Shown in pieces: positions 11,932 to 20,043 of a DNA stretch of 64,000 nucleotides. Location of the stretch: the NCBI RefSeq assembly GCF_024436375.1, contig NZ_JAFMZM010000003.1:759544-823543 (forward strand), read 5' to 3'. Below the pieces are notes generated by a model, which was not told where the DNA came from, searched no databases, and was given only the letters and a program-made list of their open reading frames with translations. Within the stretch, counting starts at the first letter, position 1. Every line of letters starts with the position of its first letter. Source of the DNA: Nocardioides astragali (GTDB lineage: Bacteria > Actinomycetota > Actinomycetes > Propionibacteriales > Nocardioidaceae). The translations under genes and the position numbers were made by a program.

Positions 11932-12231
11932 TCAGTTCACGATCGCGACGTTCTCGACCTCGATCTCGCGGGCGTCCTCGCGGTGGGTCGCGAGCTTGGA
12001 CCTGACCTGGTCGAGAGCCTCGGTGAGCTTCTCGACACCGTCGCGCAGCTTCCGCTGGTGCTCGAGGTGGGCCATGTGCGACTCGCTGGTCTCGTCCCAG
12101 CCGGGGGTGAGCGTCTCGACCGCCTGCAGGAGGTCGTTGATCTGCGTGGTGATCGCCGTGGTGGCGTCGGCCAGCGCGGTCTCCATGGTCGACAGCGACC
12201 CCTGGTGCACGACCAGTCCGCGCTCGCTCAT
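11932..12231 (-). CDS. WXG100-type (ESX-like) small helical protein
   Basis: 99 residues, almost wholly helical, with two long helices hinged at LTPGWDETSES, the position of the WXG turn in the WXG100/ESAT-6 family (here G-W-D-E). Known role of the family: small substrates or chaperone partners of type VII secretion. The ATG overlaps the stop of the preceding WXG-like gene (ATGA), so the two are co-translated and may form a heterodimer as EsxA/EsxB do. No secretion machinery gene is in the window. Confidence 0.75.
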   Translation of the reverse strand: MSERGLVVHQGSLSTMETALADATTAITTQINDLLQAVETLTPGWDETSESHMAHLEHQRKLRDGVEKLTEALDQVRSKLATHREDAREIEVENVAIVN

Positions 12232-12548
12232 CGGGGACCACCGCCGAGGCGGTCGGAGAGCTGGCCGGCGCGCTCGGCCTGGGCGACGTCGTTGGTGGCG
12301 TGCTCCTGGGCGACGTACATCAGGCTCTGGGAGTAGCCCTCGAGGATCGGGCCCAACGTGATCGCGACGTTGAACCACTCGTTGATCGCCTCGCCGAACC
12401 CCGCGGCCGCCTGCCCCTTGAAGCCCGTGCCCGCCTCGGTCTCGATGGTCGCGCCCAGCCCGCGCAGGGTCTCCTGCAACGGCTCCACCGCGTCGGCCGC
12501 GGCCTGGGCGGCCGCCTGCATCTCGGCGTAGACAAGTCCGACGGCCAC
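12228..12548 (-). CDS. WXG100-like small protein, partner of the downstream gene
   Basis: 106 residues from GTG at 12548, chosen because GAGAGGGGG lies seven bases upstream. An ATG at 12584 would add 12 residues and overlap the dyad at 12572-12594. The sequence is helical, with GTGFKGQAAAGFGEAINEWFN in the middle, a turn like that of WXG-type proteins although the exact W-x-G is replaced by F-K-G. It is the first gene of a two-gene unit transcribed away from the toxin operon, and is probably a type VII secretion substrate or chaperone. Assignment rests on size, helicity and context. Confidence 0.65.
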   Translation of the reverse strand: MAVGLVYAEMQAAAQAAADAVEPLQETLRGLGATIETEAGTGFKGQAAAGFGEAINEWFNVAITLGPILEGYSQSLMYVAQEHATNDVAQAERAGQLSDRLGGGPR

Positions 12549-12571
12549 GGCCGCCCCCTCTCGATCGGTTG

Positions 12572-12594
12572 GTGCCGGGCCCATACCCCGGCAC
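12572..12594. promoter_or_regulatory. Inverted repeat in the divergent promoter region of the type VII locus
   Basis: GTGCCGGG at 12572-12579 and CCCGGCAC at 12587-12594 form perfect 8-bp arms around a 7-base loop, midway between the two divergent transcription units. Nearby, CGATCGG occurs on both sides of the dyad. It could be a shared operator for the minus-strand WXG pair and the plus-strand toxin operon. No regulator gene is adjacent. Confidence 0.35.
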
Positions 12595-12668
12595 GGGCGC
12601 CTTCACACCCGATCGGGTTGCCGCAGTTCCGGCGGTTTGAGCCGCAGCGGTGCGGGAATGCACAGGCC

Positions 12669-12992
12669 ATGCCGTCCTACGACTACGAAGTCGACCTCGA
12701 GAGCATGGGCAAGGCCGCTCAAGGGCTCAACGAGACACTCCAGCTCTTCAAGGACAAGGACGTCGAGGACCTGGTGCCCTCCAAGGGCGACGTCGGGAGC
12801 GACGTCGTGTGGGACGCGCTCGACGAGTTCAAGGGCCGCTGGGAGGAGGGCGTCAACAACCTCTGCCAGGACGTCGAGGAGATGGCCGGGCGACTGGGCA
12901 AGATCGCGATGAACTACTTCGAGACCGACAAGGCCGGCTACGACTCCCTCTCCGCCCTCAAGAGCACGATCGCTGCGATCAAGGTGATGTGA
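12669..12992 (+). CDS. Small WXG-like protein at the head of the toxin operon
   Basis: 107 residues, helical, with the hinge GRWEEGVNN (W-E-E, near the position of W-x-G) and, after the second helix, YFETD, which fits the Y-x-x-x-[DE] type VII export signal. It is followed one base after its stop by the 586-residue putative toxin gene, so it is very likely its secretion partner or chaperone, as small ESX-like proteins are for LXG/WXG toxins. The start is the ATG at 12669; the ribosome binding site is weak. Function is inferred from architecture and position. Confidence 0.7.
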   Translation: MPSYDYEVDLESMGKAAQGLNETLQLFKDKDVEDLVPSKGDVGSDVVWDALDEFKGRWEEGVNNLCQDVEEMAGRLGKIAMNYFETDKAGYDSLSALKSTIAAIKVM

Positions 12993-12993
12993 C

Positions 12994-14754
12994 GTGCCGG
13001 ACTTCGTGATCGAGGGCAACCCCGGCAACATCCGCTCCAAGGCCCTCACGATGGACCAGAAGGGCCAGCTCTTCTACGACACCGGCGACGCCCTGTCGAA
13101 GATCGACGTGTCGGGATGGACCGGACGGGCCGCCGACGAGTTCCGCGAGGCCCACGACCTCGAGCCCGAGCGCTGGTACAAGTCCGGCAACGGCTTCAAG
13201 AAGGCCGCGGCGGGACTCCAGACGTACGCCGGTGAGCTGGAGGCCGCGCAGCGTCGCGCCGCCGACGCCAAGGCGGAGTACGAGCGCGGGCAGCGGGAGT
13301 CGGAGAGCGCCCGCACCCAGTACGGCTCCTACATGGACCAGATGCGCTCCTACTGGGCCAGCGGCGGAACCGACCAGGCCCAGCCGTTCGACGACTGGGG
13401 CGACCCGATCCAGCAGGCTGCCCTGAGCGCTCTGAGCTCCGCGCGGGCAGACCTGGACAACGCCGCGCACCTCTGCGCAGGCGAGGTGAAGGCGGGGTGC
13501 GCCGACGCCCCGGAGGAGCCCAACTGGCTCGAGTCCGGGCTCAAGTTCGTCGGTGGCATCCTCGAGGGTGCCGGTGAGGCGGTCTGGGACCTGCTCACGA
13601 TGGTGCCGTTCAGCCCGGTCAACCTGGTCATCGACGCCTACAAGCTCGCCACGGGTGACCTCACGCCCGAGGAGCTGATGAAGAAGTACGAGCTCTCGGC
13701 CGAGAACGCGTGGGCCATGGCCGAGGGCATCTACACCGGACTGGCCACCGACCCGATCGGCTTCGGCAAGGAGCTCGGCAAGAGCCTGCTCGACTGGGAC
13801 ACCTGGGCCGACGACCCGGCCCGCGCCATCGGCCACCTCGTTCCCGACGCGATCGCGGCGGTGGCCACCGGCGGCGCGGGTGCGGTCGCGACGCGAGGTG
13901 CCAAGTTCGCGATGGACGGGCTCGACGCGCTCAGCGACATGGGCAAGCTGCGCCGCCTCGACAACCTCGGCGGGCTCGGCGGGCTCGGCGGCCTCGGCGA
14001 CCTGCGGCACCTCGACGACCTCGGCAACAGCCGCATCTACTCGATGATGGACGACGTCCCGCACCGCACAGCGTTCTCGCCCGACCAGCTCGGCAGCAGC
14101 CGGGTGGACGACATCCTCGACAGCCACGGCATCAGTCGCGGCGAGCTCAACGACCTGATCAACAAGCCCGCTGCCGACCTCACGCCGTCCGAGCGCGCCA
14201 CCCTCAACGCCGTGCGTGACGACTTCCCGGCTCCCGACAGCAACACGGTCATGCAGAAGGTGATCGACCAGCCCTACTTCGACGAGAAGACGGGCGAGCT
14301 CAGGTGGGGTGGCGCGGACAACTACATCCTCGACAAGTACGCCGCCGACGAGGTCCGTGGTGCCGCCACGGTGGCCGATGACACCTCGCACCTCGGCACT
14401 CCGCGCTCGATCAACGAGGACCTGCGCCTCGACTACGACGGCACGCACCACTCGACCGGCGACGCCTCGACCCACGTCATCAGGTTCCAGACCGACAACC
14501 CCAACTTCGACATCCCGCGCAACGGTGACATGACGGGGTCGCCGACCAGGTTCGACAACTGGAGCGACCCCTTCACCGGCAACGGCTTCACGAAGTCGGG
14601 CGATGACATCATTCCCGAGTACGTGACCGATGGTCCGACGACGATCCGTGAGGGAGCCGAGATGTGGGAGGTCACCGACACCGGGACACAGCGCCTGGTG
14701 GCCGTGCTGCGCAGGGTCGACGGGGAGCCGACCTGGATCCCCCAGGGGAACTGA
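12994..14754 (+). CDS. WXG-headed putative type VII secreted polymorphic toxin
   Basis: 586 residues, GTG start. The N-terminal part (about 20-190) is helical with SGWTGRAADEFREAHD near residue 42, the W-x-G turn of the WXG superfamily. A Gly/Ala-rich amphipathic middle (about 230-330) contains GGLGGLGGLGDLRHLDDLG. The C-terminal 150 residues are compact and polar, with THVIRFQTDNPNFDIPRNGD, DPFTGNGFTKSGDDIIPEY and REGAEMWEV, the layout of a polymorphic-toxin warhead. I cannot match this tip to a named toxin fold. An ADP-ribosylglycohydrolase gene three positions downstream makes an ADP-ribosyltransferase-like activity the leading guess. No transmembrane or Sec signal is seen. Genes before and after are 1-2 bases away. 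Confidence 0.7.
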   Translation: MPDFVIEGNPGNIRSKALTMDQKGQLFYDTGDALSKIDVSGWTGRAADEFREAHDLEPERWYKSGNGFKKAAAGLQTYAGELEAAQRRAADAKAEYERGQRESESARTQYGSYMDQMRSYWASGGTDQAQPFDDWGDPIQQAALSALSSARADLDNAAHLCAGEVKAGCADAPEEPNWLESGLKFVGGILEGAGEAVWDLLTMVPFSPVNLVIDAYKLATGDLTPEELMKKYELSAENAWAMAEGIYTGLATDPIGFGKELGKSLLDWDTWADDPARAIGHLVPDAIAAVATGGAGAVATRGAKFAMDGLDALSDMGKLRRLDNLGGLGGLGGLGDLRHLDDLGNSRIYSMMDDVPHRTAFSPDQLGSSRVDDILDSHGISRGELNDLINKPAADLTPSERATLNAVRDDFPAPDSNTVMQKVIDQPYFDEKTGELRWGGADNYILDKYAADEVRGAATVADDTSHLGTPRSINEDLRLDYDGTHHSTGDASTHVIRFQTDNPNFDIPRNGDMTGSPTRFDNWSDPFTGNGFTKSGDDIIPEYVTDGPTTIREGAEMWEVTDTGTQRLVAVLRRVDGEPTWIPQGN

Positions 14755-14756
14755 CG

Positions 14757-15155
14757 ATGTCACTCCCCCAGCGCGGGACCTTCGCGGTCGTCGGCTCCAC
14801 GACCTACGAGGTGACGACGGTCGCCCACGACGCGGTCACGCTGCGCGTACCCCGCGATGCCGGACGGCTGCCGTCCCACCTCGAGTCCGGCGTGCGCCGC
14901 GACGGCGACTCGTGGGCCAAGGTCAGGAAGTCAGATCTCGAACGCTACTTCGCCGTATCAGTGACGGTGGAGTGGCAGGGCGAGCGGTTCGACCTCGGCA
15001 GGGTGACGGGCGACCGGGCCGAGATCCACAGCGACTCACCGCCGGTTGCTGACAGGCTGGGGCTTGAGGGCGACCAGTACAACGGCTTCCGGGCCACTGT
15101 CCCGGTCGCGGAGCTGACGGTGGTCGACGTACGCGAGAAGGAGATCCATGTCTGA
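14757..15155 (+). CDS. Small protein of the toxin operon, possible immunity protein
   Basis: 132 residues, unknown family. It begins with a beta-rich segment (RGTFAVVGSTTYEVTTV, AVTLRVP). The second half, SVTVEWQGERFDLGRV to FRATVPVAELTVVDV, resembles the C-terminal half of the next protein (VITATWQGIPVRVL to YEATVATDDLVDTHG). It has no signal peptide, so it is cytosolic, as expected of an immunity protein. The ATG lies two bases after the toxin stop, with AGGGG about nine bases upstream, and the stop overlaps the next start. Confidence 0.6.
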   Translation: MSLPQRGTFAVVGSTTYEVTTVAHDAVTLRVPRDAGRLPSHLESGVRRDGDSWAKVRKSDLERYFAVSVTVEWQGERFDLGRVTGDRAEIHSDSPPVADRLGLEGDQYNGFRATVPVAELTVVDVREKEIHV

Positions 15156-15984
15156 GCCCACGGCGAGCCCGCGGCCGGTGCTGCAGAAGCTGCTGACCCA
15201 CGGACTCGGCACCGCGATCGTCGAGGACGGCTACGACCAGGTGGGCGGGATCGTGGTGCTCGCGCAGGATGCTGCGGCACTGAACACCCCCGACCTCCTG
15301 CTGTCGGCGTACGGCTTCGAGGGCGGTCAGGAGTTCGTCGACGTGGTGCGCTTCGAGCTTCCCCCGCTCGCCACGCTGGCCAACCCGGCCGCGCGCGACG
15401 CGGATCGTGTCCCGCTCTACCCGACCGGCTTCCTCCGGGGGCACACCGTCGTGCCTGTGTGGGAGCTCAGCCGAACCCGCTACTCCTTCGGCGCGGAGTA
15501 CTGGCGGATCCGTGCCGACGGCGAGCAGAAGTGCCTGTCGTCCTACCAGGGGGCGGCGCGCGGATGGCGAGGTGCCACGGGGTGGCGACCATGGAGTCCT
15601 CTCGTGGGTCCGCGTGCCCGGTGGCGTGGCTCCGAGCTCGTCGCCGATGTGGTGGGCGACAGCGTCCTGCTGAGCGTGCGTGCCGAGGCGGGTCCCGAGG
15701 GCTGGGAGCAGGTGCGGCCGCAGACCTGGGTCGCGGCAGTCCCGGCCACCGAGTGCGAGCTGTTCGAGGTCGTCATCACCGCGACGTGGCAGGGGATCCC
15801 GGTCCGCGTGCTGTCGTCCGGACCGGACGGGGCCCGGGTCCTCCTGCTCATCGACGACGGCGCCCGGGCCGAGGCCCTGGGCGCCACGGCGATCGAGCCG
15901 GGGATCTACGAGGCAACCGTCGCGACCGACGACCTGGTCGACACCCACGGAGTGACCAACGAGCTCGCGCCGCAGGGCCGGTGA
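15148..15984 (+). CDS. Unknown protein of the toxin operon
   Basis: 278 residues, no recognised family. The first 140 residues are beta-rich with LLLSAYGFEGGQEFVDVVRFELPP and RTRYSFGAEYWRI. The last 70 or so repeat the domain seen in the preceding 132-residue protein, with W-x-G in TWQGIPVRVL, then LLLIDDGARAEALGA and YEATV. The start is an ATG eight bases inside the preceding gene, with AAGGAG six bases upstream, a strong site. No export signal. The shared domain suggests duplication within the operon; an immunity or toxin-regulating role is plausible but not shown. Confidence 0.6.
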   Translation: MSEPTASPRPVLQKLLTHGLGTAIVEDGYDQVGGIVVLAQDAAALNTPDLLLSAYGFEGGQEFVDVVRFELPPLATLANPAARDADRVPLYPTGFLRGHTVVPVWELSRTRYSFGAEYWRIRADGEQKCLSSYQGAARGWRGATGWRPWSPLVGPRARWRGSELVADVVGDSVLLSVRAEAGPEGWEQVRPQTWVAAVPATECELFEVVITATWQGIPVRVLSSGPDGARVLLLIDDGARAEALGATAIEPGIYEATVATDDLVDTHGVTNELAPQGR

Positions 15985-17300
15985 CCGGTCGCACGCCGCC
16001 CGGCCACGGCCGGGCCGACCGGGTCGAGGGTGTCCTCCTCGCGTCGGCGTGCGGAGACGCGTTGGGGGTGCCGTACGAGTTCGGCTCGGCGCCGCTCGAG
16101 GACGGGGCGATGCCGCGCATGATCGGCGGGGGCCTCGGCCCGTACGCGCCGGGGGAGTGGAGCGACGACACCCAGATGGCGGTGGTGATCGCCCGGGTGG
16201 CGGCGGCCCAGGGTCTCAGAGACGCGGACGCGCTGGACGCGGTCGTCGACGGCTGGGTCGAGTGGCTGGGCGACGGGGCCTCCGACGTCGGCACCCAGAC
16301 GCGCCAGGTGCTCGGTGTCGTCGGCGCAGAGCCGGGCGAGAAGCGACCTGGGTCCCGCGCGCGGCAGGCGGCAGTGGAGCTCCACGCCCGCACCGGCCGC
16401 ACTGCGGGCAACGGATCGCTGATGCGGACGGCGCCCGTCGCCCTCGCCTTCCTGGACGACCCTGGGGCGCTGACCGTGCAGGCGCGGACGATCTCCGAGC
16501 TGACGCACCGGGACACGCTCGCCGGTGACGCGTGCGTGCTCTGGTGCCACGCGATCCGCCTGGCGGTCCTCGAGGGGACGGTGCCCGACCTGTCGGAGCT
16601 GGTGGTCGAGCTGTCGTCCGAGCACCGGGACGCGTGGGCTGCATGGATAGCGGACGCCGAGAGGCGTCCGCCCGCCGACTTCGCACCCAACGGCTTCGTC
16701 GTCCCCGCGCTCCAAGCCGCGTGGTCCGCGATCCGCCACCCCGTCGGCGACGGATCGCCGGTCGTCGCGTCGCTGACCGCCGCCGTTCGTGCGGGGGACG
16801 ACACGGACACGGTCGCCGCCATCGCGGGCGCCCTGCTGGGTGGGGCGTTCGGCACCTCCTCCCTGCCCGACGACTGGCTCACGCTCGTGCACGGGTGGCC
16901 CGGCCTGCGGGCCGACGACCTGCGCGCGCTCGCATTCCAGGTGGCGTCCCGCGGTGAGCAGGACGCTCTCGCTCACCGGGTCCCCGTCGAGCTCCACGAG
17001 GTCGCCGAGCACCTGCGCGCCCGCGGGCTCGGTGAAGGTGTCGACTTCTACGTCGCCGGCCGACCCGTGCCCGGCGGCCTGTCGAGCGAGTACGTCGGCC
17101 TGCGCCAGCGCGACGACGGGTCCTACCGCGTCTGGTACCTCGGGGACTGGGGGACGGAACGGACCTTCGTGGAGACGACGGACTTCTCCGTCGCCCGCCA
17201 ACGCTTCGTCGAGGAGGCAGTGAGGCTGGCGCGCGGCCGGTGGGGCAGCAACATCCTCGACGAGCCGGGCGGCAGGCGCCGCTGGTGGCAACGCCGATGA
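15981..17300 (+). CDS. ADP-ribosylglycohydrolase with extra C-terminal domain
   Basis: 439 residues, GTG start in a GTGA overlap with the preceding gene. Residues about 10-330 are a DraG/ARH-family fold: GDALGVPYEFG near 25, WSDDTQMA near 60 and DDTDTVAAIAGALLGG near 272, the Asp/Thr clusters that hold the two Mg ions of the family. It is expected to remove ADP-ribose from modified proteins. Residues about 340-439 form an added domain (VDFYVAGRPVPGG, EYVGLRQRDDGSYRVWYLGDWG) that looks like a stand-alone immunity-type fold. ARH-family immunity to an ADP-ribosylating toxin is established for Tre1-Tri1 of type VI secretion; here the partner toxin would be WXG-headed. Confidence 0.85.
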   Translation: MTGRTPPGHGRADRVEGVLLASACGDALGVPYEFGSAPLEDGAMPRMIGGGLGPYAPGEWSDDTQMAVVIARVAAAQGLRDADALDAVVDGWVEWLGDGASDVGTQTRQVLGVVGAEPGEKRPGSRARQAAVELHARTGRTAGNGSLMRTAPVALAFLDDPGALTVQARTISELTHRDTLAGDACVLWCHAIRLAVLEGTVPDLSELVVELSSEHRDAWAAWIADAERRPPADFAPNGFVVPALQAAWSAIRHPVGDGSPVVASLTAAVRAGDDTDTVAAIAGALLGGAFGTSSLPDDWLTLVHGWPGLRADDLRALAFQVASRGEQDALAHRVPVELHEVAEHLRARGLGEGVDFYVAGRPVPGGLSSEYVGLRQRDDGSYRVWYLGDWGTERTFVETTDFSVARQRFVEEAVRLARGRWGSNILDEPGGRRRWWQRR

Positions 17301-17303
17301 GCC

Positions 17304-19856
17304 TCATCCTCGTCGTACGCCGATGACCTTGCCGCCGCGCGACAGCTCGACCGTCATCAGCACGCGCTGCTTGCCGGGCTTCCTCGCGCAGTAGGTGAGC
17401 TCGCGGCCGAGCCGCTGCCACGGCTGACCGACGCGCCGCATCAGCGCGCGGACGCCGATGCCGGGGTCGGCCGCCCGCGTGAAGGCGCGGACGGACCTCC
17501 GCAGGTCGGGGTTGCGGCACGAGTCGGGCGCGAGGCCCCACGCGCGCTCCCAGGTCTGGAGGTAGGCCTCCGCGCCGCGGGACAGGTCGGCCGCGAGCGC
17601 TGGTCCCTCGGCGCCGGCCACGTGCTCGGCGTCCTCCGCCCAGTCGGCGTACAGGCCGTAGTGGGCGACGCCGTCGGTGTTGATGTCGTAGACCCGCTCG
17701 CCGCTGCGCTGCCGGCTGATCGTCACGCCGCCCAGCCCGGTGAAGGGGTACGTCACGGGGTCGGCCGCGCCGGCGCCGCGCGGATCGCCCTGGGCGCCGA
17801 AGCCGTTCATGTCGGAGCCGAACCCGAAGCCGAAGTAGAAGCGGCGGTCCGTCCAGCCGAGGTGCTCGCGCCACTTGTCCACGAAGCCCGTCGAGTCGCC
17901 CGCGTAGGGGGCGACGAAGCCGCCGAGCCGGTAGATCCGCGGATAGGCGTCCGGGGTCGACCACGAGTGCGACGAGACCACGCCGACCGCTCGGCCGGCG
18001 GCCTGCTGCTGCTCCAGGTAGTCCAGCGCGGCGTTGCGGCCCGCGACGCTCATGTGGTCGGGGTCGAACAGCATCCTGTGGTCGATCATCGCCGACAGCA
18101 GGCGCTGACCGAGGGGGCTCAGCCCGCGCTCGTTGCAGTGCGGACCCGCGGGGTAGAGCGGAGCCGGCTGGACCCCGACGTCGCCGAAGAGCTTCCAGAT
18201 GGCCCCGAAGATGGCGTCCTGCTCGGGCGTCGGCTGCTGCCCGCCGCTCAGGTCGCCGAGGTTGGGCGACTGCAGCCTGTCCTCCGTGCCGGGCGGGTTG
18301 CTGGAGGGGCAGGTCCTCATCCGCAGGAACGAGCCCGTGCTCAGGAAGTTGGCGCTGTTGGTGAGCGGGCCGATGGTCCCTGCGTCACCCGCGACCCCGG
18401 TGAAGGCGTTGTCGAACTTGTTCGTGAGCTCCATCTGGCTCACCCCGAGATTCTTCATCTCGGCGAGCTCGGCGAGCATCTGGGCCTCGGTGCAGGTGGG
18501 GCGCCCGACCTGCACGTTGCAGCCGAGGGGCACCGAGGTCTCCATGCCCATGACCACCGCGAGCTTGCCCTGGTTGACCACGCGGCGGGCCTGGAACGGG
18601 TCGGTGACGATGCGGTACCAGCCGCGGCCGGGGCCGCCGTACTGCGCGTCGATGTAGTCCTGCATCGCTCGCATGCCGGCGGCCTGCAGCCGCACCGCGT
18701 CGCGGTCGTCGCAGGAGTTCTTCTTCAGCGGGTAGACGGTGCAGAGGATGTGGTTCTCGGTGAGGAGGCTGGTGTGGATGCGCAGCCCCGCGCGCCAGGA
18801 CCGCTCGAGCCACTTGTAGTAGACCTGCTGGTGCGTCAGCGAGTGCGGGTCGGGCCAGTAGGAGAAGGTCGGCCAGCCGACCGGGTCGTGGCCGGTGCCG
18901 GGGGCGTTGCCCGCCAGCGCGTCCTCGAGCAGGGCACCACGGCCGTCGGCGACCTGGTGGTCGGGGCAGTCGACGAGCGCCGCGGGCGCGCCGTACCTGT
19001 GGAACGGCGGGCTGCAGATGACCCGGCCGCCGAGGAACTCGTGGGTCTGTCCGTGCACGTGCGGGTCGACCCAGCCGCGCACCTCCTGGAACGACGAGAC
19101 GCCGCCGAACGGGCGTCCGCTCACGTTGGTCTCGACCTCGGGGAAGGCCGTGCAGCCGGATGCCCGGCGCAGGGCGAACGACTCGGCGCTGCCGGTCGTG
19201 AAGCCGGTGTCGGACGAGGAGGTCGTACGCCGCAGCGCGCGTCCGTCGGCGAGGGTGAAGGTGAAGCGCCCGGCGCCGGCCTTGCGCACGGTCCAGTCCG
19301 CCGATGGTGAGGGGGCGGTCGCCCAGGTGGCGCCGCCGTCGGTCGCGGCGAGGAACGTCCGGTCGGCGGCGTAGAGCAGGTAGGAGCCGAGGCCGGTGGC
19401 CTGGAAGGTGATCGCCCGCCCGCCGAGGCGGTAGCAGCCGCCGGCCATCGCGTAGACGCTCTCAGGGACCTGGCGACGCACGCTGCGCAGGGGTACGCCG
19501 GTGAGGCGTGGCTCCCTTTGTGTGCGCTGAGCCGCGACGCGGACGCGGCTCGCGGCGCGCTGCCGGGGCGTCGTACGGTCCGGCGCGCTCGCGGCCTCAC
19601 CACTGCGGCTGATCGCGTTCTTGGTGGTCGGGTCGCCGTGCTCGTGGCCGTGGCCGTGGCTGTCGTGATGGAGGGCCTCGGTGACCTCCGCACGCTGGCG
19701 TGCCTGGGCGTCGTGGGTGGACCGCAGGTCGGCCGAGGCGGGGCCGTCGGGCGTCGCGGAGAGCCCTCCGCCGATCACCAGTGCGCCGGCCACCAGGCCG
19801 CCGGCGGCCAGCAGGGAGACCACGATGCGCTGCGCCGGGCGGGGGGTCGGGGTCAC
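17304..19856 (-). CDS. Secreted metal-dependent amidohydrolase-like protein (membrane-dipeptidase type)
   Basis: 850 residues. A signal sequence covers about residues 8-35 (IVVSLLAAGGLVAGALVIGG), and a His-rich stretch at 63-73 (HHDSHGHGHEH) may bind metal. A beta-rich segment follows to about 250. The catalytic half starts at VDPHVHGQTHEFLGG and continues with VVMGMETSVPLGCN, SQMELTNKFDNAF, LFDPDHMSVAGRNAALDYLE and VVSSHSWST, which fits the amidohydrolase superfamily (peptidase M19-like). Its substrate is unknown. There is no LPxTG-type tail, so it is probably released or held by its N-terminus. It ends three bases from the glycohydrolase gene on the other strand. Confidence 0.75.
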   Translation of the reverse strand: MTPTPRPAQRIVVSLLAAGGLVAGALVIGGGLSATPDGPASADLRSTHDAQARQRAEVTEALHHDSHGHGHEHGDPTTKNAISRSGEAASAPDRTTPRQRAASRVRVAAQRTQREPRLTGVPLRSVRRQVPESVYAMAGGCYRLGGRAITFQATGLGSYLLYAADRTFLAATDGGATWATAPSPSADWTVRKAGAGRFTFTLADGRALRRTTSSSDTGFTTGSAESFALRRASGCTAFPEVETNVSGRPFGGVSSFQEVRGWVDPHVHGQTHEFLGGRVICSPPFHRYGAPAALVDCPDHQVADGRGALLEDALAGNAPGTGHDPVGWPTFSYWPDPHSLTHQQVYYKWLERSWRAGLRIHTSLLTENHILCTVYPLKKNSCDDRDAVRLQAAGMRAMQDYIDAQYGGPGRGWYRIVTDPFQARRVVNQGKLAVVMGMETSVPLGCNVQVGRPTCTEAQMLAELAEMKNLGVSQMELTNKFDNAFTGVAGDAGTIGPLTNSANFLSTGSFLRMRTCPSSNPPGTEDRLQSPNLGDLSGGQQPTPEQDAIFGAIWKLFGDVGVQPAPLYPAGPHCNERGLSPLGQRLLSAMIDHRMLFDPDHMSVAGRNAALDYLEQQQAAGRAVGVVSSHSWSTPDAYPRIYRLGGFVAPYAGDSTGFVDKWREHLGWTDRRFYFGFGFGSDMNGFGAQGDPRGAGAADPVTYPFTGLGGVTISRQRSGERVYDINTDGVAHYGLYADWAEDAEHVAGAEGPALAADLSRGAEAYLQTWERAWGLAPDSCRNPDLRRSVRAFTRAADPGIGVRALMRRVGQPWQRLGRELTYCARKPGKQRVLMTVELSRGGKVIGVRRG

Positions 19857-20043
19857 GGCTGCTCCTTGTCGTCACCGGTTGAACGACATTCGTCCACCGC
19901 GGGCTACGCGGCAAGCCTTCGGAGGTGGTGTTCTCAGACTTCGTCAGGGTTGGCCGAAGACCCCCCGAAGAGCGTCCGAATCGCTCGATGTGGGGCGTAG
20001 CGTCTCCGGCAACGAGGGACTCGGGCTGGCAGGGGTGTGGGGA

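Noticed and set aside
13950..14754. Possible TNT (NAD glycohydrolase) domain at the toxin C-terminus
   Set aside because: The DRFG-type and RALP-type phrases and the catalytic Gln of TNT are not present; only general Phe/Gly/Pro patterns are shared.
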